From Streptomyces halobius (GTDB taxonomy: Bacteria > Actinomycetota > Actinomycetes > Streptomycetales > Streptomycetaceae): a stretch of DNA of 64,000 nucleotides. Within the stretch, counting starts at the first letter, position 1. Each line of letters opens with the position of its first letter. Of the stretch, positions 43,934 through 52,304 are shown one piece after another. The stretch spans positions 310,001-374,000 of the forward strand of contig NZ_CP086322.1 of the NCBI RefSeq assembly GCF_023277745.1, in the 5' to 3' direction. The position numbers and the translations under genes were made by a program. The notes beneath the pieces are model-generated. The model searched no databases. It worked only from the letters and a program-made list of their open reading frames with translations, and was not told the origin of the DNA.

Positions 43934-43943
43934 CTTCGCTGAG
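43927..43943 (-). repeat. Right-end TnsB-binding repeat
   Basis: Inverted copy of the left-end repeat (15 of 17 bases the same). Confidence 0.7.
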
Positions 43944-44024
43944 ACAGGTCAAATGTTGACCTTGGATCTATCGGTATGCATCGCCAGCCGTGCACCGCGC
44001 TCGGAGACCATCTCGACCCAGAAC

Positions 44025-44681
44025 ATGACGGGGGACACGCCGACCGGGCCGCGGGCGGCCCCGCCTGCCGGATCCGTACGTACTCTCGGCGCTGTGACAC
44101 TGACAGACGGAACGTACCGACTCGGGCCGTCGGCCGGCCGTCTCCTGATCAAGACCGGCCGCGCCGGACTGGGACGCCGCGCGGGCCACGACCTCACGAT
44201 CGAAGCCACCCGATGGTCCGGCGAGGCCGTAGTGGATGTCGGAGACCCTGGCAGGTCCTCGGTGTTGGTGACGGTCGAGACGGGCTCGCTGGAGGTCCGA
44301 GAAGGAACCGGCGGGCTGAAGGCACTCACCGACGCCGACCGGGCCGAGATCAAACGGACGCTGGCGGACAAGGCACTGCTCCAGAGCGCAGAGCACCCCT
44401 CGATCACCTTCCGCTCCACCCGCATCACGGGAACCCCTCAGTCCTTCGAGATCACCGGGGAACTCACCATCAAGGGACGCACCCACCCCGTGACAGTGCA
44501 CGGGACGGGAAACGAAGCCGGGCAGCTGCGCGGCTGGGCGACCGTCACGCAGTCCACCTGGGGGATCAAGCCCTACACCGCGTTCCTCGGCGCGTTGCGG
44601 CTCGCCGACGACGTCCGGGTGGAGTTCGAGGTGGCGAGGCTCGAACCGGCGGACGTGCCGCCGCGCACGGGCCAGGCATGA
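44025..44681 (+). CDS. YceI family protein
   Basis: 218 residues from ATG 44025 (GTG 44094 is an alternative). YceI proteins form a lipocalin-like barrel that binds polyprenoid-type lipids. Motifs are GTYRLGPSAGRLLIKTGRAG, SILVTV-type, HPSITFRSTRITGTP, GELTIKGRTHPVTV and STWGIKPYTAFLGALRLADD. No signal peptide, as is usual for Streptomyces members. Confidence 0.9.
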   Translation: MTGDTPTGPRAAPPAGSVRTLGAVTLTDGTYRLGPSAGRLLIKTGRAGLGRRAGHDLTIEATRWSGEAVVDVGDPGRSSVLVTVETGSLEVREGTGGLKALTDADRAEIKRTLADKALLQSAEHPSITFRSTRITGTPQSFEITGELTIKGRTHPVTVHGTGNEAGQLRGWATVTQSTWGIKPYTAFLGALRLADDVRVEFEVARLEPADVPPRTGQA

Positions 44682-44760
44682 GAGCGGCGTCGGCCGATCA
44701 CAACCACCCGTCCGCAAAGGTTGCAGGCGGATCAGCCCTTCGGCTTCCTACCGTGGGGTC

Positions 44761-45042
44761 ATGAGCAACATCGTCGTCGTGTACGAACTCGACAAGCCGG
44801 TGGCCACACGCCCCTCCCCGAGGGCAGAGGGTGGCGACGAAAGGCACGTCCGCAAGGTGCACGCGGCGCCCAGTTGGTCACGCCGGGCGCTCCAGTCGCT
44901 GCGGGGTGCTGCTGACGCGGCCGGCCCGCTTGTGGTGGCAGCCTCAGACGCACCCGTCGGCGCTTGGCTCACGCGGCCCCGTCAGTGGAAGCCCAGCATT
45001 CCGGGTGAGTCGACGTCGACGGTGACCACGCCGGGTGGGTAG
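44761..45042 (+). CDS. Possible short hypothetical protein or fragment
   Basis: ATG 44761 follows GTGGGG. Starts MSNIVVVYELDKPVATRPSP; the last 15 residues run opposite the toxin 3' end and are unlikely to be real. Perhaps a 5' fragment of a gene cut by the toxin-antitoxin insertion. Confidence 0.3.
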   Translation: MSNIVVVYELDKPVATRPSPRAEGGDERHVRKVHAAPSWSRRALQSLRGAADAAGPLVVAASDAPVGAWLTRPRQWKPSIPGESTSTVTTPGG

Positions 45043-45380
45043 GCGCCCTCGTTGCCGGTCAACAGGATCGACATGCCGGTGAACTCGGGGCGCGGCAGTG
45101 CGCAGTACAGGGCGTGGCAGGTGTCCGGGCCGCCGTAGCCGTCGCGGATCATGGTGCCGACGCTGACGGCAGCCATCGTGTCGAGGCTGTCGACGACCAC
45201 GGCGGAAAAGGCGAGTACGCGCTGCGAGAGGTTCTCTTGATCGGCTTCGGCCTGCATGAGGCACAGGGCGGGGATGCTGAGGTGTTCGCCGGGTGTCTTC
45301 GCCATGTTGCCTGCCAGGAGGTTCAGCGTTTTGTGGCCGCCGGCGAGCGCCCTGACGGCACTGGTGTCGAGGATGATCAC
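44982..45380 (-). CDS. PIN-domain toxin (VapC-like)
   Basis: 132 residues from the ATG at 45380, in an ATGA overlap with the antitoxin. PIN ribonucleases of toxin-antitoxin pairs cut RNA. MIILDTSAVRAL carries the first acidic active-site residue (Asp5); ALCLMQAEADQEN supplies the second; DTCHALYCAL and TVDVDSPGMLGF correspond to later positions. The order and spacing match VapC-type toxins though the middle is divergent. The 3' two-thirds exist a second time at 25551-25874. Confidence 0.78.
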   Translation of the reverse strand: MIILDTSAVRALAGGHKTLNLLAGNMAKTPGEHLSIPALCLMQAEADQENLSQRVLAFSAVVVDSLDTMAAVSVGTMIRDGYGGPDTCHALYCALPRPEFTGMSILLTGNEGAYPPGVVTVDVDSPGMLGFH

Positions 45381-45661
45381 GCTGCGGTGCCTCTGTCGGC
45401 CCGGACCTTCTCGGCAGCGATCTTGTAGATGTTGGCGAGCACGTCGGGTGCCTGCTCGAATTCCTCGTCGCGGATGTCCACGCCCATCATGCGGCGTACG
45501 ACCTCCCGGTCGGCGGCCAGCCGCGCTGCCCGCTGTGCCGCAGTCGGCTGCTCCGCGGCAAGCGCTTCGACCAGCTGGCCGATGCTCACACCGCGCTCCT
45601 TAGCGAGCTCGGCAAGGTGATCACGGGTCTCCCGCAGGACCTGAATTGTCGTCGAAGCCAT
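45377..45661 (-). CDS. Antitoxin (VapB-like) of the PIN toxin
   Basis: 94 residues. Starts MASTTIQVLRETRDHLAELA, a ribbon-helix-helix-type N-terminus for DNA binding, then an acidic and flexible tail (GVDIRDEEFEQAPDVLANIY) to wrap the toxin. ATGA overlap with the toxin is typical of such operons, which repress themselves. Confidence 0.8.
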   Translation of the reverse strand: MASTTIQVLRETRDHLAELAKERGVSIGQLVEALAAEQPTAAQRAARLAADREVVRRMMGVDIRDEEFEQAPDVLANIYKIAAEKVRADRGTAA

Positions 45662-45675
45662 AGTGTCACTATAGA
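45661..45675. promoter_or_regulatory. Near-palindromic operator of the antitoxin operon
   Basis: TAGTGTCACTA just upstream of the antitoxin ATG, symmetric (TAGTG T CACTA). A ribbon-helix-helix antitoxin would bind such a site. Confidence 0.5.
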
Positions 45676-46097
45676 CCTCCCACAGCAGTCGGGTGATGTC
45701 AGCTACGAAACCGGGCCGCCATCCCGTCGTGTGACCGTCAGGCCGGTCGCTCCAGTAGCTGCGGCGTACTGCTGACCCGGCCGGCTGCCGTTGGACATCG
45801 AGGTGGGCTCTGGCACGGGAAGCGTGAACCGGTGACTGACCGTGGCCGCGTTATGAGGCGTACAGGAATGCCCTGCATCGGACTCGTGCCGTGAGCAAGC
45901 CGGTGCGATGCCCCAGAAGGTGCTGTTCCGCAGCAGTGTCGGCAGGACGGGGTGAGGCTCCCCTGTGAGCCTCTTGCGTACGGGTCAGGAAGCGACGCCG
46001 GGCCTGGAAGTTGCGTTCTGCGGGGGCTGCGCGGCGGTATCCCTGATGATGGGGACCGCCCGGGGCAACGGATCAAGCAACACGGAGGGGTGCGCAC
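45662..46097. other. Gene-free stretch
   Basis: 436 bases with the antitoxin promoter at one end (locally AT-rich CATAGTGTCACTATAGACC, itself a near-palindrome TAGTGTCACTA, probably its operator) and no supported gene. Confidence 0.5.
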
Positions 46098-47732
46098 ATG
46101 GCGGTGGAGGCCGGCACACGGCAGGACGAGCGCGTCGCGGGGCGGGTGTGGACGGTGCGCCTGGACCCCTACGGCCGCCCTTCCGCCGGCGCGGTCAGGC
46201 TCTCCTGCTCCCGCCCGGCCTGCACCGATCAGCGTTTCCCCGGCGGCGCCGCCGCGGGGCGCAAGGCCGCGATCGGCCACGTCAACGCGCATCTGGCCCA
46301 CATCCGCGCGGGCGGTGGGCCGCGCGGCGAGGCGTGGTGCGCCTGCCGGGCCGCCGACTGCGCGTGGCACACCCCCGACCCCGAAGCCGGACGGCGGGGC
46401 GGGACGCGGCCAGCGGGGGCGGTGCGGTGCGGGGGCCCGGTGGTCCTGACCGTGTACGCGGACCGTGCCGGACGACTGTGGCGGATCGCGGAGATGTGTG
46501 CGCGCTGCGCGGCCGCCACCCCCAACTGCCGTGTCCTGGACACCTCCCCGCCCCCGACACGCACCGCCCCGGCCGGGACGGCCCAGGCGGCGAAGACGCC
46601 GGATGCACAGCCCGCGGGCGGCACGGTGGGGGCTCATGCCGCGGCGGTGTTCTCCGACCACGGCCCCTCCCCCGCTGCTTCGTCATCCCCCACCGCCGCA
46701 CCGGGTCCGGTCCCCCGTGCCCGCGCCGCCTCACCAGGCGGAGCCTCCCGGCCGGCGAAACGGCGGGGGAAGATCGCGCAGCGGACCGTGCCGCACGACC
46801 TTGAGCCCGACGTCCTGCGCCTGGAGCTCATCGAGCTCGGGGACACGTTCCGCGCCTACCAGCAGCGGACCGAACCCGACCTTGTCCTTCTGGCCGAACT
46901 CCACGAGCGCAAGGCCCGCGCGTTCGCTCTGTGGGCCGACGTGAGTGGTGACGGCAGCCTGCGCCACGAGGCCAAGCGCGCCGAGAAGGCCGCGCAAACC
47001 ACCCGCCAGATGCACGACAACCGCACCGGCCAGGTGGCCGACGACACGGCGGGCGGTGACGGACCGGTGGTCGAACGGCTGCTGACCCGGAACCAGGCCG
47101 TGCACGCCCGCACCGTGCTGGACTACGCCGCCGCCCACGCCCCGCACCCCCAGGCCGAGGTGCGCCTCGCGGTACTCATGCTCACCCTGCGGGCCGCACG
47201 CGCCGGCACCGGGAACATCACCGGCCAGGACCTGACCGGCTGGCTCCAAGGCGATGCCGAGCGGGTACTCCAGCAACTGGTCGCGGCCGACTGGCTGCGC
47301 CTGCCCGGCACCGTCGCCGACGTGATGGCCTCCAGGTCCGAGGACCCCACCGCCATCACCGTCCCCACGCTGCTGCCGGAGCAGCCCCGCCCGTTCACCT
47401 TCGGCAAGAACAATCGCGCGAGGATCTCCGGCTGGGCCCAAAAGGTCGTGGGGGACCGGAAGATCCGGAAGAAGAAGCTGGGCGCCACCGCCCGGCTCCT
47501 GGCCCTCTACACCGCCGCCCACACCCGCCCCGACGGCCGCCTCGGACATCCCGAGGACGACGGGCTGCCCGTGGACCAGGTCGCCGCGTTCTGCACCCTG
47601 CCCCCCGAACAGGTCGGCGAGCACGCCGACCTGCTGGTCACCGCCGACTGGCTCACCGAAGCCGACACCGACCAAGGACGCCTGCGCGGACAGCTCACCG
47701 AGCGCATCCTGCCGCTGGGCGGGCTGCTGTAG
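46098..47732 (+). CDS. Zinc-ribbon plus winged-helix hypothetical protein
   Basis: 544 residues; GGAGG eight bases before ATG 46098. N-terminal 150 residues have cysteine/histidine sets (SCSRPACTDQ; CACRAADCAWHT; EMCARCAAATPNC) likely binding zinc. A low-complexity Pro/Ala linker (160-220) follows. The C-terminal part has helical segments with two winged-helix-like stretches (AVLMLTLRAARAGTGNITGQ DLTGWLQGDAERVLQQLVAA; GLPVDQVAAFCTLPPEQVGE). The design resembles a DNA-binding replication- or plasmid-type protein. No family recognised with certainty. Confidence 0.65.
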   Translation: MAVEAGTRQDERVAGRVWTVRLDPYGRPSAGAVRLSCSRPACTDQRFPGGAAAGRKAAIGHVNAHLAHIRAGGGPRGEAWCACRAADCAWHTPDPEAGRRGGTRPAGAVRCGGPVVLTVYADRAGRLWRIAEMCARCAAATPNCRVLDTSPPPTRTAPAGTAQAAKTPDAQPAGGTVGAHAAAVFSDHGPSPAASSSPTAAPGPVPRARAASPGGASRPAKRRGKIAQRTVPHDLEPDVLRLELIELGDTFRAYQQRTEPDLVLLAELHERKARAFALWADVSGDGSLRHEAKRAEKAAQTTRQMHDNRTGQVADDTAGGDGPVVERLLTRNQAVHARTVLDYAAAHAPHPQAEVRLAVLMLTLRAARAGTGNITGQDLTGWLQGDAERVLQQLVAADWLRLPGTVADVMASRSEDPTAITVPTLLPEQPRPFTFGKNNRARISGWAQKVVGDRKIRKKKLGATARLLALYTAAHTRPDGRLGHPEDDGLPVDQVAAFCTLPPEQVGEHADLLVTADWLTEADTDQGRLRGQLTERILPLGGLL

Positions 47733-47879
47733 CACGGCGCCCTCACAGCGACGAGCTCACACCCCAACGCGACGCGGTCAGCGGCGGGTGCTCCATGACG
47801 CGGCAGCCGCTTCCGCATCCGTGCCGGGGAGCGCCGGTGCGTGCCGGCAACGCACCTCCCCGGGTTCACCCGTCCGCAG

Positions 47880-49415
47880 TCAACCGCTCATCGGTCGAGC
47901 ACGCGGCCGTTCCTCCAGCGGCCGGTACACGGTCAGTGCCTCCTGGAGCTTGTCGACCTGGAACGCGGTGGGCGCTTCGACGACTTCCCCGTCGTATGCC
48001 ATCCGTGCACCTTCCGGCAGTCCGGAAATAAGCAGCTGCCGCGAGTGCGCCGCAGCGTACAGGCGGGTCCTGGCCACTCCCCCGGCCAGTACCGTGGCGA
48101 GCAGACGGGTGCGCGCGAAGCGGCCGCCGTGGGCGATGCGTACGTCGAGGAGGCCATCGGTGAGATCGTGGCGACGTACCGGGGCGATGCCCAGGTTGCG
48201 GTAGGCGCCGTTGCCCGCGAAAAGCAGCCACATCGCGCGACGGCGGCCGTTGACGACGGCCTTCAAGGGATGTGCGGTGTGCAGGATCTTCGCGACGCCG
48301 AGGAGGGTGGCGGCCGGGTCGCCGATCTTCGGCGACCAGTGTTCCCTGAGGCGTATGAGATCAGGGTACGAGCCGAGGCTGAAGGTGTTCAGGAAGCAGG
48401 TCGGCTCTGCCGATCTGGCGGCCAAGGGGGTGATCCGGCCGACGTCGACGCGGACCGCGCTGCCGTTCGCGACCGCGGCGCAGGCGGCGGCCACTGTCTC
48501 GGTGCCGAGGTCGGCGGCGAAGTGGTTGAAGGTGCCACTGGGCAGGACCACGAGCGGCACCTGGAACTGCAGGGCGGGAGCCACGGCCGCGTTGATGGTG
48601 CCGTCGCCGCCGCACACACCGAGGGCACCGCCCCGGCGCGCTGCTTCGCGTGCGGCATCGGAGATCACCTTGGGCAGCGGTCCGCCTCCCTCCTCGTGGA
48701 CGATGATCTCAGCGCGGGGCAACTCGGACTTCAACTGCCTTACAGAGTCCATGAGTTGCGGCTGGGCCCCGGAGGACGGGTTGACCACCACGTACAGGCC
48801 GTCACCGTCGGGCAGCGCAGGCGCGTCCGTGCGAGGTCGGGCCGGCGGCGGTAGCTGCGCGCGCGAGGGCACCAAGCCGCGCACGGCGAAGGCGGCGCCC
48901 ACACCGAGAGCCGAACCGACCAGGACATCGCTGGGGTAGTGCACGCCGGTATAGATACGGGAGAAGGCCACCGACGCGGCCACGGGCGCCAGGGCCGCGC
49001 CCCAGCCACGGGACTCGAGGGCCACGCCGACGGTGAACGCCACCGCGGACGCGGCATGCCCAGACGGGAACGAGCTGGTGACAGGCTGGCGGGGCAGATG
49101 GCGTACGACCGGCACCGCGTCGAGCACGGGCCGCTTCCGGCGCACCGCACCCTTGCCCAAAGTGTTGACGGTGGCCGAGACCAGCGCGAGCGACGCGACT
49201 CCGCGCACGGCTGCCCGCCGCCCCCGCGTACCGCCCAGGGCCCACATCCCTACGGCGACACCACCCCACAGCAGCCCGTGGTTGGCGCTCCGGCTCAGAC
49301 GCGGAAGCACCGGCTCGGCCATCGGCCAGGAACGCTCGCCCACGCGGCGGAAGACGGCGTGGTCCAGGGTCCTGAGCAGCGTGCGGACGGGGTGCCTCGT
49401 CGGTTGTTCATCCAT
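47880..49415 (-). CDS. PAP2 phosphatase fused to diacylglycerol kinase-like domain
   Basis: 511 residues; start ATG 49415 follows AAGGAGGC, so the longer frame is not used. N-terminal PAP2 domain: GKGAVRRKRPVLDA (K-x6-R-P), SSFPSGHAASAVAF (PSGH) and SRIYTGVHYPSDVLVG (S-R-x5-H-x3-D), with several membrane helices. C-terminal lipid-kinase domain: YVVVNPSSGAQPQL, GVCGGDGTINAAVAPALQF (GGDGT) and VVLPSGTFNHFAADLG. It would dephosphorylate and phosphorylate lipid head groups; such fusions are widespread in actinobacteria. Confidence 0.93.
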   Translation of the reverse strand: MDEQPTRHPVRTLLRTLDHAVFRRVGERSWPMAEPVLPRLSRSANHGLLWGGVAVGMWALGGTRGRRAAVRGVASLALVSATVNTLGKGAVRRKRPVLDAVPVVRHLPRQPVTSSFPSGHAASAVAFTVGVALESRGWGAALAPVAASVAFSRIYTGVHYPSDVLVGSALGVGAAFAVRGLVPSRAQLPPPARPRTDAPALPDGDGLYVVVNPSSGAQPQLMDSVRQLKSELPRAEIIVHEEGGGPLPKVISDAAREAARRGGALGVCGGDGTINAAVAPALQFQVPLVVLPSGTFNHFAADLGTETVAAACAAVANGSAVRVDVGRITPLAARSAEPTCFLNTFSLGSYPDLIRLREHWSPKIGDPAATLLGVAKILHTAHPLKAVVNGRRRAMWLLFAGNGAYRNLGIAPVRRHDLTDGLLDVRIAHGGRFARTRLLATVLAGGVARTRLYAAAHSRQLLISGLPEGARMAYDGEVVEAPTAFQVDKLQEALTVYRPLEERPRARPMSG

Positions 49416-49465
49416 GTGCCTCCTTATACCCAATATCATTGCTTGTGTAGGGCAATCAGTTCGAG

Positions 49466-49630
49466 GTGACGTTGGGGGCGTTCCCCGACTTGGCCCGCCG
49501 TGAGGAGCCAGGCGCCGTCCGCGCACGGCTCCTGGGCAAGCCCGCCATAGCTCTGCGGGGCCCCGCTGCCGTCGGGTTCTTCTACGACGAGAACCATGTA
49601 CACCGTCGATCGGCTTTGCCCGGGCCCGTC
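49466..49630 (+). pseudogene. Cytochrome P450 N-terminal remnant
   Basis: Frame reads FPDLARREEPGAVRARLLGK, RGPAAVGFFYDENHVHRRSA LPGPVL, the N-terminal region of P450s of the peroxygenase-like kind. It ends where methyltransferase sequence begins. No haem-binding Cys part remains. Confidence 0.7.
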
Positions 49631-49933
49631 CTCAGCACAGGCGCGCGCCTGGGACGCCGGGCCCGACGGCCGCGGGGTGGTGGACCGGATCTGCGACGCG
49701 GCGCCGAACGTTCTGGGGCCCGGAGGGTGCTGCTCGTGGTGCACTCCGCCCTGTGCGGCGTTGACGCCACCCTGCACCGGCTCGCCGAGGTGGGCCTGCG
49801 GCCCGAGGTCGCCGACCGCACGGTCATTCCACTCGGTCCGGTACTGCGCTGCCGGCAGGCATGGCTGCGTCGGCAGGGCTTGTTGAGCGACAGCGAGGAA
49901 GGGCTGGTGATTATCCGTGCCGAGCACTTTTGA
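49631..49933 (+). pseudogene. SAM-dependent methyltransferase C-terminal remnant, with frameshift
   Basis: RAWDAGPDGRGVVDRICDAA PNVLGPGG in one frame, then (one G missing in GGG at 49725-49727) VLLVVHSALCGVDATLHRLA EVGLRP and IPLGPVLRCRQAWLRRQGLL in the next, ending IRAEHF. These are the last two-thirds of a HemK-like class I methyltransferase. The SAM-binding glycine loop is missing. Confidence 0.75.
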
Positions 49934-50141
49934 CCGGCCGCGGCGCATCACCCGGGACTATGACGGGCCGCTGCTCGTGGAAGGGCCGGTCGAATTCATC
50001 TGCGGCGACGGCAGCGTCCGCATCTCGCGGCGTCTCGCCGTCGCCGTCTGTACCTGTCGACGCAGCCGGGCCTATCCGTGGTGCGACACCAGCCACCGCC
50101 GCCGCACCGAGCCCGATGCCCAAGTCGAAGCCAAGGGGTAG
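49917..50141 (+). CDS. CDGSH iron-sulfur domain protein
   Basis: 74 residues, GTG start overlapping the remnant's last codons. C-T-C-R-R-S-R-A-Y-P-W-C-D-T-S-H is the CDGSH-type [2Fe-2S] motif (three Cys, one His; Gly-Ser replaced by Thr-Ser). Members are redox-active electron carriers. In Streptomyces it commonly follows the methyltransferase whose remnant lies before it. Confidence 0.85.
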   Translation: MPSTFDRPRRITRDYDGPLLVEGPVEFICGDGSVRISRRLAVAVCTCRRSRAYPWCDTSHRRRTEPDAQVEAKG

Positions 50142-50426
50142 GCGCTGATGCCCGCCCCTGTCGAGGCACGCCACAGCAGCCCGCCACTGCCCTGAGCCCT
50201 GCGGCGAGATCTCCGCCGGCATCGTGGCCGCGCTGCGGACCGGTGCGGCACCCGCGCCGCCGCCCGGGGCCGGGGCTGCGGATCCGTACGGCGACGATCT
50301 GCAGCCCTGCTCGGCCTGCGCCAACTCGGACGCTCAACCCCGCCAGCTCAAACGCTCATCCGCCAAGCGAAGCGCTCAGTCACAGCACGGCACCACGACC
50401 TCCGGCCCAGCCAGCGCCGCTCCCCG
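50142..50426. other. Gene-free stretch
   Basis: No gene is supported; short Pro/Ala-coding frames look like degraded 5' parts of small Streptomyces genes. Confidence 0.35.
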
Positions 50427-50528
50427 TTATCCCGCCGTGCGCGATTAGAAGATCCCGAGCTCGGTGTCGGGGCGGCACAGGGCGCATGGATCGACGCCCT
50501 AGGTGAGGGCGCGCATGGCTTGGTCCCG
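50427..50528 (-). pseudogene. Copy of DUF6233 3' end
   Basis: Nearly identical to about 12934-13041 (end of the DUF6233 gene plus following bases), same strand; covers codons for about the last 28 residues. It ends abruptly at TGGTCCCG. Confidence 0.88.
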
Positions 50529-50632
50529 CGACGGCGGGTGAGGGGCCGGGCCCGTGGTAGGAGACGGCCTGTCCCAAGAGGCGGTGGCGCTGGGTGGGCA
50601 TGTGGCGCAGCGGCTGCTGGACTGCTACCCGG
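50527..50632 (+). pseudogene. Copy of sigma-factor 5' end
   Basis: Nearly identical to 21969-22077, i.e. the end of the small gene at 21728 and the first 27 codons of the sigma factor at 21997. It ends in GACTGCTACCCGGCC and runs into a cut CRISPR repeat. Confidence 0.88.
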
Positions 50633-50918
50633 CCCAGGGGCGATGAGGACCCCCAAGGGTGGCCAGGGCCCGGCCACGTCCCCGGCGTTGGTACCCCATC
50701 CCAGGGGCGATGAGGACGTGCGTGTTCCAGACCAACTCCCGCTCGCCTTGCAGGTTGGTACCCCTCCCAGGGGCGATGAGGACACGGTGAGCGGGTCGGT
50801 GATCCAGCCGCTGCCCTGGCGGTTGATACCCGTCCCAGGGGCGATGAGGACCCGGTCGCGGCCGCGTGCAGCCGTACCGCGTCGTCATGTTGGTACCCCT
50901 CCCAGGGGCGATGAGGAC
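50633..50918 (-). CRISPR. CRISPR array 1 (one partial and four full repeats, four spacers)
   Basis: Repeats of 30 bases, on + strand starting GTTGGTACCCCTCCC and ending AGGGGCGATGAGGAC; on the minus strand they start GTCCTCATCGCCCCT, as type I actinobacterial repeats do. Repeats: 50633-50650 (only its last 18 bases), 50687-50717 (one extra A), 50754-50783, 50822-50851 (two changes) and 50889-50918. Spacers of 36, 36, 38 and 37 bases. The leader and cas2 lie to the right, so new spacers enter at 50918 and the old end is the truncated one at 50633. Confidence 0.95.
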
Positions 50919-51051
50919 CCCACGGTAAAGCGGCAGCTCAGAGAGTGGGTGTGACGGTTCCTGAACGGCGCGCCTTCAGCAGACCTCCGGTCACGTGGTC
51001 CGCCCCGGGGTGGCGCTGAAATGAGGCAGTCGTCACGACTGCCGCTTGCTG
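50919..51051 (-). promoter_or_regulatory. CRISPR leader of array 1
   Basis: 133 bases between cas2 and the first repeat, free of genes. The same 133 bases recur, about 93 percent alike, at 60085-60217 next to array 2. Confidence 0.75.
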
Positions 51052-51315
51052 CTAGATGATGTCCGTGGGCTCGGGTTCAGCTGCGCCCCATGCGTGGCGT
51101 ACGGGCACGGCTGCGGGAGGAAAACTGTAGACGAGGACGTTGTCGTATGACAGGTCCAGGACGGACTCGACGGCAGCCTGGAACCGGCGGAGCTGACCGT
51201 CTGTGAGGTTACCTTCGAAGACGCTGCGCTGTACGTGGTGGAGGTATTTGCGGCAAATTCGCAAGATTTTTGGATTGCGCTCGGCTGCGGTGTCGTAGAC
51301 GACGACTACGTACAT
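51052..51315 (-). CDS. cas2: CRISPR-associated protein Cas2
   Basis: 87 residues; the start MYVVVVYDTAAERNPKILRI CRKYLHHVQRSVFEG is the ferredoxin fold with the conserved Asp8. Cas2 bridges two Cas1 dimers in spacer integration. C-terminus YDNVLVYSFPPAAV. Seven bases after the cas1 stop. The last 46 codons recur as a fragment at 60218-60358. Confidence 0.95.
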   Translation of the reverse strand: MYVVVVYDTAAERNPKILRICRKYLHHVQRSVFEGNLTDGQLRRFQAAVESVLDLSYDNVLVYSFPPAAVPVRHAWGAAEPEPTDII

Positions 51316-51322
51316 TGGGTCG

Positions 51323-52302
51323 TCACCACCAGATCCGGAACGGCTTGTACGGGGTGCCTTCCAGGCAGCGGCGGGTCAGGGCGAGGGCGTCAAGGTAGAG
51401 CAGTTCGTCATACGCCACGGGGCGCCCGAGACTGCGGTGGGCGATCGTGAAGGCGAACTCGTCGCGGGTGGCCTGTACGACGAGTTTGCGGCCGGGGTCG
51501 CTCAGCATGGCCTGATTGGCATCCCGGTCGAAATGGTGCTCTTTGAGCTGGTTGCGGCTGACCATACGGAGTAGGAGGCGTTCAGCGAACAGCGGCTTGA
51601 ACATTTCCGATATGTCGAGGACGAGGGAGTGTCGCTGTCGTTCGATGCTGCTGTGCAGGAAGGCGATGCCGGTGTGCAGTGGCGTCAGACGCAAGGCGGT
51701 CAGGACGCGGGCGTAAGTGATGCCGTTGACGTAACTGATGAAGGCGTTGCCTGCGTTCTTCGGCGGGCGCCGACTGCGGCCGCCGAGCTGGAGCCAGTCG
51801 GGAAGTTTGGTGTCGAGGACCTCCCAGGCGGAGCGTCGGAAGGTGCCTTCCGCGCCCATCATGTGGGCTGCGGATTCGGCGGTACGCAGGGTGTTCTGCA
51901 GGACGGAGTAAGGGCGGGTGAGTAGCTTGCGGTCGATGACGCGGCGGACATTGAACGCACAGGAGTCGACGATGCTGTGGGCGATCTCCAGACTCGCCGC
52001 CGTGTTCTTGGCGAGCTGGGCCTGGGCTAGGACGGTCTCGCCCGAGGTGCTGGTGGCTGAGGTGAGCAGTGAGCCGGCGTAGTCGCCGTAGTAGCTGAGG
52101 AAATGGACGTTGATGCGGTGCCGGTTGAGGAGGGCGATGACGGCTGTGTTGATGTCGGTTTCGGCACAGGCGATGATGTCGCGCACGTCAGTCACTGGGA
52201 TGTGGACGTCGGGGCCGAATCTCGTGTGATGACGAGGGATTGGTCTTTGCGACGAATCCGGCACGGGCCGGTCAGCCAGTAGGTGCGGGATGCGGCGGGC
52301 AT
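51323..52302 (-). pseudogene. cas1: Cas1 integrase, frame break near N-terminus
   Basis: Cas1 inserts new spacers. The normal start is ATG 52302, two bases after the cas4 stop: PAASRTYWLTGPCRIRRKDQ SLVITRD, after which one base is missing at 52217-52220 (likely GAATTC read as GATTC). The rest, GPDVHIPVTDVRDIIACAET to the end at 51323, is intact in the next frame, including TAESAAHMMGAEG (Glu), HTGIAFLHSSIERQRHSLVLDI SE (His, Asp). Restored length about 325 residues. A long fortuitous frame upstream of the break is not Cas1. Confidence 0.93.
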
Positions 52303-52304
52303 GG

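Larger units (their letters stand above)
39541..43943 (+). mobile_element. Tn7-like transposon (TnsA-TnsB-TnsC-TniQ), decayed
   Basis: Four overlapping transposition genes bounded by repeats: CTCAGCGAACCCAGTCG (39541), CTCAGCGAACCTAGTCG (39571) and, inverted, CGACTAACTTCGCTGAG (43927). The last is the complement of the same motif with two changes. These would be TnsB-binding sites. There is no cargo. Exact tips are not defined; CTGACC/GGTCA-like matches lie just outside. Confidence 0.8.

Noticed and set aside
49436..49951. 171-codon minus-strand frame
   Set aside because: Shadow of the P450 and methyltransferase remnants on the + strand.
50651..50888. Idea that spacers target sequences in this window
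   Set aside because: Reading the four spacers against the window showed no obvious match; not searched computationally.
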